Counted from the first letter of the stretch, positions 8,809 through 15,803 are shown. The stretch is 39,517 nucleotides of DNA from an uncultured Prochlorococcus sp. (GCA_902591865.1 CACJCK010000013.1:1-39517), one strand, 5' to 3'. Notes: a model not told the origin generated them from the sequence alone. Numbers and translations: made by a program.

Positions 8809-9120
8809 TTAGTTAGAAGCCGCTGCAATTTCTTTATGTACGGAAAGAAATTCTTTATCCGTTAGTACTGGCGTAACTTCAATTTCTACGCCAAAATTAT
8901 CGACCCAGATACTACTCCATTTCCAAATGTTTTGATGGTTTGAAGATTCAACTATTGCCCAACCATTAGCTCCCTCAGGATTTACTACTCGATTAAGAAC
9001 TTTAAAACCATCAAATTCATCACCTTCGCATCCTCCTTCAACAAAACCCGCAAAAGCTTCGGCCCCTTGCATATGACTTTCTTGATCTGGAAATTGCCAG
9101 TGAACTATGTAAGTTTGCAT
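8809..9120 (-). CDS. DUF3303-like protein
   Basis: 103 aa, ATG start. MQTYIVHWQFPDQESHMQGA is the typical opening of the DUF3303 family (a ferredoxin-like alpha/beta fold, 'my-W-x-F' start), followed by GWAIVESSNHQNIWKWSSIW and VEIEVTPVLTDKEF. Soluble, with no signal peptide. Small stress-type proteins of this family are widespread in marine picocyanobacteria; function unknown. Single gene with its own upstream region. Confidence 0.7.
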   Translation of the reverse strand: MQTYIVHWQFPDQESHMQGAEAFAGFVEGGCEGDEFDGFKVLNRVVNPEGANGWAIVESSNHQNIWKWSSIWVDNFGVEIEVTPVLTDKEFLSVHKEIAAASN

Positions 9121-9196
9121 GAATAAAATTATTTTTTTTAATTATTAATTATCGAATTTAAAAATTAAATAAAAAGTCTTTAAACACAAATTAAAA

Positions 9197-9208
9197 AGGC
9201 TTAAGCCT
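9197..9208. promoter_or_regulatory. 12-bp perfect palindrome upstream of the DUF3303 gene
   Basis: AGGCTTAAGCCT, self-complementary without a loop, about 77 bp upstream of the minus-strand DUF3303 start. It could bind a dimeric regulator of that gene or of the candidate RNA at 9241. Chance is possible for one 12-mer in 39.5 kb, though unlikely. Confidence 0.3.
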
Positions 9209-9240
9209 AAAAGGAAATAGCAAAAAAAAAAGACTCTTAC

Positions 9241-9413
9241 GAGCCTAGGTGATGGGGACTTCTATAATGACAAATTAAACAGAAACAAACAACCCCATCA
9301 ATAGGTAATTTTAAATACTTACAAACACCATATGTAGTGCTAAGATTTTTATAGAGCTGGGTGATGGGGATTATCTCGGTTTTTGATTGGGGCGAAGCTA
9401 ACGCCCTTTTTTT
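9241..9413 (+). ncRNA. Candidate structured RNA / attenuator with two competing anti-parallel elements
   Basis: The stretch has no ORF but is less AT-rich than its surroundings. It contains GGTGATGGGGA twice (9249-9259 and 9360-9370) with a complementary CCCCATC between them at 9293-9299. The middle element can pair with either outer copy, giving two mutually exclusive hairpins, and the segment ends in a clear intrinsic terminator (9390-9413). This is the layout of a small RNA or of an attenuated leader for the gene that starts at 9414. It does not match Yfr1, 6S or another cyanobacterial RNA I can recall. The 5' end is not known; I placed it just before the first repeat. Confidence 0.4.
9390..9413 (+). 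terminator. Rho-independent terminator
   Basis: Stem GGGCG (9390-9394) with CGCCC (9402-9406), 7-nt loop AAGCTAA, followed by seven T at 9407-9413. The next codon, ATG at 9414, touches the T-run. Confidence 0.75.
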
Positions 9414-9673
9414 ATGGAAAAATTTACTTTAATCAATAAAGTTAGATCTAGGATTAAAGTATTTGAACCTTTTGAAGATAGTTCCAAGAATTCTTCTATG
9501 ATTAATGCAATGTTAATCTCTATGGTTGCGTTTTTAAGCGATCAAGTAAGCCAGTTATGAAAGGCTCTAGGGTTGAATCTATCGAAGGTGCGAGAAAAGA
9601 ATATAAAAGACTATTAGAGGAAGGGTGGAAAAAACTTATAGATTCAATAATTTTTTTAAAAAATAGAGAATAG
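9414..9673 (+). pseudogene. Split DUF1651-like gene (copy 3), frameshifted
   Basis: ORF a (9414-9560, 48 aa) starts MEKFTLINKVRSRIKVF, alignable with the YWLINSNSSEVKRF start of the intact copy at 6664. ORF b (ATG 9557-9673, 38 aa) reads MKGSRVESIEGARKEYKRLL-EEGWKK, matching its C-terminus. Read upstream of its ATG, the ORF b frame gives SSKPVM, equivalent to NKPPVM of the intact copy. The two frames differ by one base and overlap as ATGA. As the stop/start overlap also occurs in copy 1 (TAATG), translational coupling cannot be excluded, but loss of frame near 9505-9535 within the conserved region suggests a decayed gene. Lies directly after a terminator. Confidence 0.5.
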
Positions 9674-9742
9674 GTACTTTACCTAAAATTTGACATTATT
9701 AAAAATTAATTGCTAAATAAGTTTCAGAATAGAAGATTGAAC

Positions 9743-9910
9743 ATGAAAAATGACATTTATTCAAATATTAAAGATTCAGATGCTTTGGAAAGTTTTTTTG
9801 AATGTATAACTTCTTGTAGCATCAATAGTGAGGGAGTAGATTGCACAACAGCATGTTATGTAAAACATTTAGAACCAAACAATATCGATTACCCTTTAAA
9901 ATTTTCATAA
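9743..9910 (+). CDS. Small cysteine-motif protein, unknown function
   Basis: 55 aa from ATG 9743; a TTG at 9710 would add 11 residues but is less likely. Contains paired cysteines in C-x3-C spacing: CITSCSINSEGVDCTTACYV, so four cysteines in two CxxxC-type pairs, suggesting a metal site or disulfides. No signal peptide is visible, so a cytoplasmic metal-binding hairpin is more likely than a disulfide protein. Family not recognised. Confidence 0.5.
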   Translation: MKNDIYSNIKDSDALESFFECITSCSINSEGVDCTTACYVKHLEPNNIDYPLKFS

Positions 9911-9943
9911 GCAAAGCTTATTGATAATTGTTATATTAGATTG

Positions 9944-10057
9944 ATGTTATTTCCTCCTCCTCAAGTTATTTTTGGTCTATTGCTTTTTGCTATAGCAGTA
10001 GTTCTCATCTGGGATATTAGATATAATCCTTTTGGAGAAGATGAAGACGGAATTTAA
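9944..10057 (+). CDS. Tiny single-pass membrane protein
   Basis: 37 aa: MLFPPPQVIFGLLLFAIAVV makes one membrane helix, then LIWDIRYNPFGEDEDGI, an acidic tail. 33 bp after the cysteine-motif gene on the same strand. Size and form are like small thylakoid or photosystem-associated subunits, but it matches none that I recognise. Confidence 0.5.
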   Translation: MLFPPPQVIFGLLLFAIAVVLIWDIRYNPFGEDEDGI

Positions 10058-10060
10058 TCT

Positions 10061-10177
10061 TCAACTAGGAAGCTGATTTGTAGGTGGTGCGTGAAATTGC
10101 CGTTTCTTTCTTTTGAGTCTTTTGTAAGCAACTAAAGAGCCTAATAATAACAATGTAATAGCTATTGAGTTAATCAT
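10061..10177 (-). CDS. Tiny single-pass membrane protein
   Basis: 38 aa: MINSIAITLLLLGSLVAYKR is an N-terminal membrane anchor, followed by a basic tail (LKRKKRQFHAPPTNQLPS). Convergent with 9944-10057, 3 bp between stops. Function unknown. Confidence 0.45.
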   Translation of the reverse strand: MINSIAITLLLLGSLVAYKRLKRKKRQFHAPPTNQLPS

Positions 10178-10359
10178 ATCAAGTAGTTTTATATATATAA
10201 AAGCAAATATGTTCTAAATATCAATGACTAAAGTTATTTTTTCATTAAGTGATTAATAATGGACTAAATTTTAATATTTAGCTTTTTCATTAGATACCTA
10301 ACTAAAACAACCAAGAGAAAATGCTTATCTGACCAAAAGTAATTGCTATGCAATAAGAA

Positions 10360-10464
10360 TCACTTTTTCTTATTTCTCATTTGATATTGCAGAACAGCTT
10401 TTAGATGTTGTACTTCTTTTTCTAAAGTCTCAATTCTTTTTTCTAGTTCTTCATTAGTTGCCAT
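10360..10464 (-). CDS. Tiny coiled-coil protein
   Basis: 34 aa: MATNEELEKRIETLEKEVQH then LKAVLQYQMRNKKK. Heptads with Leu at regular spacing give a short coiled coil, so it probably works as a dimer or a docking peptide. ATG start, clean stop. Reads as a real frame despite its size. Confidence 0.5.
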   Translation of the reverse strand: MATNEELEKRIETLEKEVQHLKAVLQYQMRNKKK

Positions 10465-10509
10465 ATTTTTTAGAGATAAATTCCTTGATATTTATACTAA
10501 TAAAAAGCG

Positions 10510-10594
10510 ACTTGTTACTCATAGCAAATATCTAACAAGTAATAGAACCTATTGATATGCATAATCTCTCAAGATAAATTATGCAGAGTATAAA
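10510..10594 (+). promoter_or_regulatory. Leader with two inverted repeats and -10 box before the metal-module operon
   Basis: ACTTGTTA (10510-10517) is repeated inverted as TAACAAGT (10533-10540), and TGCATAA (10558-10564) is repeated inverted as TTATGCA (10579-10585). A TATAAA at 10589-10594 follows, 14 bp before the ATG at 10609. One repeat may be an operator and the other an RNA hairpin. A -10 this close to the start would leave a leader of only a few bases. Confidence 0.35.
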
Positions 10595-10608
10595 TTTAGG
10601 GGTAATTT

Positions 10609-10752
10609 ATGAGTGGAGATTATGAGACACTAGAAATAAACCAACCTAAAATTAAATATTTTCAGAAAAGATCCGAAAATAATACAGAATGGTTAGATGA
10701 ATTAATCAACCAAATTGAAGATATGAAAAACAATATATCCAAATCTGCTTAA
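10609..10752 (+). CDS. Small acidic protein, first gene of the 10.6-12.6 kb operon
   Basis: 47 aa: MSGDYETLEINQPKIKYFQK, then ENNTEWLDELINQIEDMKNN. Soluble, helical C-terminus. Its TAA overlaps an ATG (TAATG) at 10752. Function unknown. Confidence 0.5.
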   Translation: MSGDYETLEINQPKIKYFQKRSENNTEWLDELINQIEDMKNNISKSA

Positions 10753-10766
10753 TGATTAGAAAATAG

Positions 10767-10868
10767 TTGAGGGAACTAGAGAAATTTGCAAAAGAAAATG
10801 GATACAATGACCAGCTAAAAGATTTATATTTAAGGGAAGTTATTGACAGAAATAAAGAATACGAATGA
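10767..10868 (+). CDS. Tiny helical protein, possibly 5'-interrupted
   Basis: 33 aa from TTG: RELEKFAKENGYNDQLKDLY then LREVIDRNKEYE. The stop overlaps the next start as ATGA (10865). The same frame continues upstream through a TAG (10764-10766) to an ATG at 10752 that overlaps the previous stop, so the gene may originally have begun MIRK-x-LREL and lost its fifth codon to an amber stop. Composition is clearly protein-like. Confidence 0.4.
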   Translation: MRELEKFAKENGYNDQLKDLYLREVIDRNKEYE

Positions 10869-11095
10869 GATCAAATTTTCGACCAAATATTCGACTAGCT
10901 ACGAACATTATTTTAGTTATTGGTACTTTTGCTATTGCTTTAAAGATTGCTCCAATAGCAGAGGTATATCAGGAAAAAAATTTATGTATTAAATATTTAA
11001 AACATCAAATAGATCGAGACAAACTTATCAAAAGACTAAAAATACTTAAACAATCAAATCCATCTAGTATTTGTGACTCTATCATTAAAAGTTAA
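10865..11095 (+). CDS. Small membrane-anchored protein, unknown function
   Basis: 76 aa, ATG overlapping the previous stop. Basic N-terminus, one helix (ATNIILVIGTFAIALKIAPI, about residues 13-32), then a charged domain outside the membrane with two cysteines (NLCIKY, SSICDS) that could form a disulfide in the periplasm or lumen. Only 2 bp before the MauE-like gene, so co-transcribed and probably co-translated with it. Confidence 0.6.
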   Translation: MRSNFRPNIRLATNIILVIGTFAIALKIAPIAEVYQEKNLCIKYLKHQIDRDKLIKRLKILKQSNPSSICDSIIKS

Positions 11096-11097
11096 AA

Positions 11098-11550
11098 ATG
11101 AAGTTTAGGCCATTTACACCCTTAATTGCAGTCTTTAGTACATCATTTCTGATAACCATTTCATTGCTTAAAAGTTTCCAAATTTTTATGGGGATATCAA
11201 TTTGTCTTTTAGCGATGCTCAAGCTTATGGATATTGAATCTTTTGGATCAAGTTATAAGAAATATGATTTAATATCTTCTAAATTTGATGGCTGGATATA
11301 TATTTATCCTTTTTGCGAATTATTAATTGGAATAAGTTTTCTTAATTATTCTCCACCCTCTTTAATTATTTTTATTGCCCTAATTTTAGGAATTTCTGGA
11401 ATGATTTCAGTATTTAAGGCTGTTTATTTGGATAAATTAAAATTAAATTGTGCACGTATTGGTGGATATGCAAAAACTCCTTTGGGAATTATTAGTTTTA
11501 TCGAAAATCTTTTAATGGCAATTATGAGTGTCTTAATTTTAATTAATTAG
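11098..11550 (+). CDS. MauE/DoxX-like four-helix membrane protein
   Basis: 150 aa with about four membrane helices. The pattern AMLKLMDIESFGSSYKKYDL then YPFCELLIGISFL is that of the MauE/DoxX superfamily, in which such membrane proteins often work with thiol or metal proteins in the periplasm. Near the C-terminus, LNCARIGGYAKTPLGIISFI keeps the family's helix-3/4 loop. The neighbouring DUF411 protein with its CGCC motif fits the idea of a thiol-related or metal-delivery partner. Family assignment is from pattern recognition; role is inference. Confidence 0.65.
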   Translation: MKFRPFTPLIAVFSTSFLITISLLKSFQIFMGISICLLAMLKLMDIESFGSSYKKYDLISSKFDGWIYIYPFCELLIGISFLNYSPPSLIIFIALILGISGMISVFKAVYLDKLKLNCARIGGYAKTPLGIISFIENLLMAIMSVLILIN

Positions 11551-11611
11551 CAATTTAATAAATTTTCATTTATGGTTGATTAGAATATTTAATCTAATAG
11601 TCGTAATTAGT

Positions 11612-12130
11612 ATGGCACTTAATAAAATATTTAGGAAAAGAGGATTTTTACATTGTCTAATTTTTTCTGGAATTCTTTTTACAAATATAATTAATCCATA
11701 TAAGAGTATAGCTTTAACTCAAGAAAATACAGATATCCCAAAAGTTGTTTCTTACAGATCAGCATCATGTGGTTGTTGCAAAAAATGGATCAACCATTTA
11801 AAAGATAATGGATTAGAAGTTGTTGATAATATAGTTGAGGATGTTTCAGTAATTAAATACAAATATCAAATTCCTAAAAATTTGAGATCATGTCACTCTG
11901 CTCAAATAGCTAACTATACTATTGAAGGACATGTCCCGATTGAATCAATCAAAAAACTTTTTAGAGAAAAACCAAATATCAATGGGATAGCAGTTCCAGG
12001 TATGCCACTTGGCTCTCCAGGGATGGAAATGCATTCTCACGACTCGCACTCTCATTATTATGAGAACTACAAAGTAGTTTCGTTTAGTAAAACTGGCAAA
12101 ACAAAAATATTTGATAAAATATCTCCTTAG
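11612..12130 (+). CDS. DUF411 (CopG-like) exported metal-binding protein
   Basis: 172 aa from ATG 11612; a TTG at 11576 in frame would add 12 residues but spoils the signal peptide. N-terminal signal: MALNKIFRKRGFLHCLIFSG and following hydrophobic residues to about residue 35. The DUF411 core follows: SASCGCCKKWINHL (Cys53, 55, 56), RSCHSAQI (Cys94), EGHVPIESIKKL and the signature GIAVPGMPLGSPGMEM. A His-rich MHSHDSHSH insert follows. DUF411 proteins studied elsewhere bind copper in the periplasm (CopG). Here the likely location is periplasm or lumen, and copper is the best guess for the metal. Confidence 0.85.
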   Translation: MALNKIFRKRGFLHCLIFSGILFTNIINPYKSIALTQENTDIPKVVSYRSASCGCCKKWINHLKDNGLEVVDNIVEDVSVIKYKYQIPKNLRSCHSAQIANYTIEGHVPIESIKKLFREKPNINGIAVPGMPLGSPGMEMHSHDSHSHYYENYKVVSFSKTGKTKIFDKISP

Positions 12131-12152
12131 TACAAATACTTAATTTGAAATA

Positions 12153-12374
12153 ATGCATATTTTTCTTAAAAATTTTAAATTTTTTATTTTTTTATTTTCC
12201 TTATCTCTAAATTTCAATAGTTATTCGCATGCCCATATGAGGGGTAAATTTATTTCTGAAGACGACGCCAAAAAAAGATCTTTAGAACTTGGTTGCGAAG
12301 GAATACATAAGAATCAAGATAAATGGATGCCATGCAAAAACGAAAAAGAATTACATATCTATTTGAGGAAATAG
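12153..12374 (+). CDS. DUF3721 small exported protein
   Basis: 73 aa. Hydrophobic signal (FFIFLFSLSLNFNSYSHA, about residues 10-27), then the DUF3721 core: DAKKRSLELGCEGIHKNQ, then WMPCKNEKELHIYLRK. Two conserved Cys and two His make a plausible small metal or disulfide site. Starts 22 bp after the DUF411 gene and ends 0 bp before the next start, so part of the operon. Family function unknown. Confidence 0.75.
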   Translation: MHIFLKNFKFFIFLFSLSLNFNSYSHAHMRGKFISEDDAKKRSLELGCEGIHKNQDKWMPCKNEKELHIYLRK

Positions 12375-12635
12375 ATGGAAAAATTAAAAACAAATCAAAG
12401 AAAATTGCACAGAAAAATAACCTCAATTTCAGCAATCCCTTTACTAGTTACTATTATATCTGGAACTATTTATAGTATTCTTCAACCACTAGGAATAGAT
12501 GCTTTTTGGTTAATAAAATGGCATACAGGCAATTTTAGCATTATTAATTTGCAACCTTTTTACTCGATATTTCTTGGTATATCTTCAATAATCTCAATAA
12601 TATCTGGCGTTAAACTATTACAAAAAAAATCTTAG
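12375..12635 (+). CDS. PepSY-associated-type membrane helix protein
   Basis: 86 aa. KLHRKITSISAIPLLVTIIS then GTIYSIL and WLIKWHTGNF follow the PepSY-associated TM-helix pattern (LHR...PLlvt...sG..Y, HtG) seen in iron and copper uptake-related membrane proteins. Two to three membrane helices; conserved His in LHR and in WHTGNF may be ligands. The stop of the DUF3721 gene and this ATG are adjacent. Last gene of the operon, convergent with a DUF2839 gene. Confidence 0.65.
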   Translation: MEKLKTNQRKLHRKITSISAIPLLVTIISGTIYSILQPLGIDAFWLIKWHTGNFSIINLQPFYSIFLGISSIISIISGVKLLQKKS

Positions 12636-12663
12636 AGATTTCCTAAGCCAACCCAAAAACTAC

Positions 12664-12864
12664 CTAATTAATACTATTTGCGCCCCCACTTACTAAGAAT
12701 ATTATCGCTCCTATTGCCATTGTTGCTACACCCATATAAGGGTATTTCTTAATTCTTGATTTAGTAATTGGAAGCCATGAAAAGTATCTATCAGATTTAT
12801 TTAATTCAACTTTTTTTTGTCTAGGTGGCAATCCTAATTTTTCTCTTCTTTTAGCTTCTCCCAT
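12664..12864 (-). CDS. DUF2839 protein (copy 1)
   Basis: 66 aa starting with the diagnostic MGEAKRREKLGLPPR. It has LPITKSRIKKYPYMGV before a C-terminal membrane helix (ATMAIGAIIFLVSG). DUF2839 proteins are short cyanobacterial and plastid-lineage proteins of unknown role. A second copy is at 15047-15262. Confidence 0.8.
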   Translation of the reverse strand: MGEAKRREKLGLPPRQKKVELNKSDRYFSWLPITKSRIKKYPYMGVATMAIGAIIFLVSGGANSIN

Positions 12865-12970
12865 AATCTTAAATTCATTTATAAATCAATATTAAAAATT
12901 ATCTTCTTCACCTGCGAGTTAACTTTATTAAAAACAAAAGTCCTTTATAGATAAAGAAATTATTTAAAAT

Positions 12971-13090
12971 TTATTTAGCCTTCTTTAAATATAGATTCTT
13001 TGTATTTGCCTGATCTGATGTAAATAACAAAATTAGTATAGTTCCAACTAGAAATGAAAAAATCATTGTTAAACCAACAACTTCAACCAT
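12971..13090 (-). CDS. Tiny single-pass membrane protein
   Basis: 39 aa: MVEVVGLTMIFSFLVGTILI then LLFTSDQANTKNLYLKKAK. One membrane helix, short polar tail. Same strand as the DUF2839 gene, about 110 bp upstream of it. Function unknown. Confidence 0.5.
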   Translation of the reverse strand: MVEVVGLTMIFSFLVGTILILLFTSDQANTKNLYLKKAK

Positions 13091-13271
13091 TTCACTAGGC
13101 AGATAATTTAGAAACATTAATGAATAGATCTTTTATCTTAAACTTAGCAATTGTTTTCCTTATGTAAAGTAGGTATTCCTCCTTAAAATTATAAAAAACG
13201 TTGTGAGACTTAATAATCTTTATTTAATTGTATTTTTAGGATAAATCTTGTCCTTATCCGTTAGAATTTTC

Positions 13272-13562
13272 TTACTTTGCTATTCCTATTTTCTTAAGCA
13301 ATTTCAGGTAAGGTAAGGCCCAATTACCAAAAGTAAAAGATATTATCGTATTTTTTGTAAATGGAGATACTGTTTTAAAACGTAGAGAGTCTGATTTGGA
13401 GAATTTTTTTAAAGTCTCTGCTTCTAGATTATCCATATACAATTTTTTTTGAAGACCTCGATCTTTCTTCTGGGGCAAATAATTCTCTATAAACCATAAG
13501 ACTTGATCTAACTTTGATTTATGGGGTGATTTATTAAATTGTTTATATTTCTTTTTTAACAT
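13272..13562 (-). CDS. Hypothetical basic protein
   Basis: 96 aa, ATG start. Lys-rich (MLKKKYKQFNKSPHKSKLDQ), with a helical middle (VLWFIENYLPQKK) and a hydrophobic end (FGNWALPYLKLLKKIG). No membrane helix of full length. Probably cytoplasmic; family not recognised. Confidence 0.5.
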   Translation of the reverse strand: MLKKKYKQFNKSPHKSKLDQVLWFIENYLPQKKDRGLQKKLYMDNLEAETLKKFSKSDSLRFKTVSPFTKNTIISFTFGNWALPYLKLLKKIGIAK

Positions 13563-13707
13563 CTTTATTTACATTTTATATACGAGTTAAATTTGCCATT
13601 TATATATCTAAACGCAATAGTAAAAACATCAAAATTATTTTCTTTTTAATAATCGATAATCGGAAAAATTAATTAATAATTAAGTTGTTTTTATAAAAAT
13701 AAAAAAA

Positions 13708-13729
13708 GAGAGGGAATAAACCCCCTCTT
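13708..13729 (-). terminator. Rho-independent terminator for the 56-aa minus-strand gene
   Basis: On the minus strand, AGAGGG pairs with CCCTCT across an 8-nt loop and is followed by seven T (13707-13701). It lies 24 bp past the stop of the gene at 13753-13923. Confidence 0.7.
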
Positions 13730-13752
13730 ATTGATCAGTTTCAAAAAAGAAT

Positions 13753-13923
13753 TTAATTTTTTGAGTCTTTCAATTTAATTTCTTTTTGTGTTTTACTGAT
13801 TCTTTCCTTAAAGACGGATCTTCTATATGGAGTAACTTCTCCACTTTTAGTTGCCAAAAGTTGGGCTTCATATAGCCTATTGGCTCTTTTGATTTTTTCT
13901 CTTATTTGTAAGAGGTTATTCAT
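13753..13923 (-). CDS. Small basic helical protein
   Basis: 56 aa: MNNLLQIREKIKRANRLYEA, then TPYRRSVFKERISKTQKEIK. Strongly basic and helical, no membrane segment, so a nucleic-acid or ribosome contact is possible. Followed by its own terminator, which supports a real gene. Family not recognised. Confidence 0.55.
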   Translation of the reverse strand: MNNLLQIREKIKRANRLYEAQLLATKSGEVTPYRRSVFKERISKTQKEIKLKDSKN

Positions 13924-14111
13924 GGTCTTTTGCAGTTAATGAGAATCCCGTTCCCTACTCCCATTTCATGCGTCCAGAGATATAAACTTGGATGAACGTT
14001 AATGAATGATAACATCAAAAAAAAAATTCTGCGAGAGTAATTCTCACTAATTTTTCTCGAAAAAATAAATTTTGAATAAAAAGGATAAATAAGCTTTTAC
14101 TAATTCTCTAA

Positions 14112-14387
14112 TTAGGATAAGAAAATTGTTTGCGACCCATCATTATTATTCTGAATCACTATTTTTTTATTTGGAACAATATCTGATAATATTCTTTTCA
14201 AATTTGAATTATCTGAAGGAATTATATTACTCATATTTTTTGAATTAATTTTCCAATTTTCATCTACAAATAGTTCTTCATCATCACCTTTTTTATTCTC
14301 GAGTGATGTCTTATTTATAATTTTAAGCAACAATTCTAAATCATAATCTTTAAATTCGTCAGGTCTCCCTTTTAAATTTTTAATCAT
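14112..14387 (-). CDS. Hypothetical soluble acidic protein
   Basis: 91 aa, ATG start. MIKNLKGRPDEFKDYDLELL at the start, an acidic middle (KKGDDEELFVDENW) and a beta-like end (IVIQNNNDGSQTIFLS). No membrane segment, signal peptide or cysteine. Not recognised. Confidence 0.5.
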   Translation of the reverse strand: MIKNLKGRPDEFKDYDLELLLKIINKTSLENKKGDDEELFVDENWKINSKNMSNIIPSDNSNLKRILSDIVPNKKIVIQNNNDGSQTIFLS

Positions 14388-14588
14388 TATTTAGAAATCA
14401 AATGTTTCCAAATTTTGCTTAACAAATTTGAAGAATACAAGTTGTAAATTACCTAAAAATATCTTTCAAAATAAAAAATTTGTATGAAATTTAAATATTT
14501 TTCATTAGAAAATTTAATTTAAAAAGATTAATTAATCATTTACACAATTTATTTATTTGTTAAGTTGCAATTAAGAGATTGAGGGAAA

Positions 14589-14720
14589 ATGCCAAGAGTA
14601 ATTAACAAAAAAATTAGACTTTTGAGATGGTTAAACTCAGGCATGATATTACCATTTATCTTTATGGCTGCATTCTCATCTATCATTCTTTATTGTATTA
14701 TGTTTATCCTAATAAAATAG
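14589..14720 (+). CDS. Tiny single-pass membrane protein
   Basis: 43 aa: basic start MPRVINKKIRLLRWLNSG, then a membrane helix through ILPFIFMAAFSSIILYCIMF. A GAGGG at 14580-14584 sits 4 bp before the ATG as a plausible ribosome site, stronger than most in the window. Convergent with 14730-14864. Function unknown. Confidence 0.55.
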   Translation: MPRVINKKIRLLRWLNSGMILPFIFMAAFSSIILYCIMFILIK

Positions 14721-14729
14721 CTTTCAAAT

Positions 14730-14864
14730 TTAAGCAGCTAAGTTTTCCTCTGATTTAGACATAATAATTGCAGCTGTTTTTAATAAACTAACTACTTCTT
14801 TTCTTCCAACTGCATTATCAGCTTGACGCATTATTTCAGCATATTTTTTATTTATTTTTTTCAT
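14730..14864 (-). CDS. Small helical protein, paralogue of 33008-33145
   Basis: 44 aa: MKKINKKYAEIMRQADNAVG, then RKEVVSLLKTAAIIMSK. 18 of 31 aligned residues are identical to the protein encoded at 33008-33145 (shared KYA, QA, GRKE, SL-x-K). Two predicted helices joined at the Gly-Arg-Lys turn; soluble. Function unknown; the conserved GRKE suggests a binding surface. Confidence 0.6.
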   Translation of the reverse strand: MKKINKKYAEIMRQADNAVGRKEVVSLLKTAAIIMSKSEENLAA

Positions 14865-15046
14865 AAATAGTTTTAATTTATTCTAAAATTACAACACAAT
14901 ATGATGGTGTCAATCGTAAATAATTCTCATCTATTATTTCTTTATATATTTATGCACAATAAAAATTGCTAATTTATTATCCTTCAAGTTTTTTTTAATT
15001 GATGATGACAAAAAATCATAAATATCAAAATTAACAATCCTTTTAA

Positions 15047-15262
15047 TTAAGATATATTGAAGTATTTGAAAACATAAAACAATCCTCCTATTAGGATCAA
15101 TATTGCAGCTCCATAAAAAAGAAAAGGGACAATTGGATATTTATATAATGTAGACCTTACTTTTTGCTGTATGGCTTTTTTATCAAGTTGAGGTAACTTT
15201 ATATCTTCAGTTTTTTCTCTAGGCGGAATACCTAAATTTTTTCTTCTCTTTGCCTCTCCCAT
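15047..15262 (-). CDS. DUF2839 protein (copy 2)
   Basis: 71 aa from the ATG that begins MGEAKRRKNLGIPPREK, chosen by comparison with copy 1 at 12664; an upstream ATG would add nine residues overlapping the next gene. C-terminal membrane helix FLFYGAAILILIGGLFYVF. It starts 2 bp after the stop of the gene at 15265, so the two form an operon. Confidence 0.8.
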   Translation of the reverse strand: MGEAKRRKNLGIPPREKTEDIKLPQLDKKAIQQKVRSTLYKYPIVPFLFYGAAILILIGGLFYVFKYFNIS

Positions 15263-15264
15263 AA

Positions 15265-15495
15265 TTAATACTGAGATATTCCCATACAATTTAAATAATT
15301 GTTATCAGCTAAATCTAAAATTTGATTCCATTCTTCATGAGATGTTTCCAAATTATTTTTAAAATCTTTTTCAAATTTAAGAATACATCTTTTTTCTATA
15401 TTTTCCAGAGAATTATAATTTCTTAAAAAAGAAACACTAAAATACGATAATGACGAAAAAACTATAATTAGAGTAGCAATTATAAAATTATTCAT
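15265..15495 (-). CDS. Small exported or anchored protein
   Basis: 76 aa. N-terminal hydrophobic segment MNNFIIATLIIVFSSLSYFS, then a charged domain with two Cys (KRCILKF and NYLNCMG) that could be a disulfide outside the membrane. Followed 2 bp downstream by the DUF2839 gene. Layout is like 10865-11095: one helix, two cysteines, about 76 aa. Not recognised. Confidence 0.5.
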   Translation of the reverse strand: MNNFIIATLIIVFSSLSYFSVSFLRNYNSLENIEKRCILKFEKDFKNNLETSHEEWNQILDLADNNYLNCMGISQY

Positions 15496-15575
15496 ATCTT
15501 TGATATTGCCTTATAAATAAATAAGTTACTTTGTTTGTTTTATAATTAATTTAATCTATTAAAAACAATTTTCAA

Positions 15576-15773
15576 ATGATAAATTCGGTAAATTTTAACC
15601 ATTTGCCCATTCAGGATTTGGTTGTTTCAGGTTTAATAATCTTTATAATGTCTACGATTATTGCCAATATTTATGACCCATTATTAGGAATAACTTATGC
15701 ATTTGGGAATATACTTACTCTTACTTTTTTGAGCTGGTTATACAAAGATACTTGGAGTGATCCAGGGAAATAA
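15576..15773 (+). CDS. Small two-helix membrane protein
   Basis: 65 aa: VSGLIIFIMSTIIANIYDPL and ITYAFGNILTLTFLSWLYKD give two membrane helices with a short loop, ending TWSDPGK. ATG start. Divergent from 15265-15495. Function unknown. Confidence 0.55.
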   Translation: MINSVNFNHLPIQDLVVSGLIIFIMSTIIANIYDPLLGITYAFGNILTLTFLSWLYKDTWSDPGK

Positions 15774-15803
15774 ATCTAATCAAGTCAAAAGATAATTAAA
15801 AAA

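Noticed and set aside
13239..13259. GGATAA...TTATCC hairpin
   Set aside because: No T-run on either strand and only a weak AT-rich stem.
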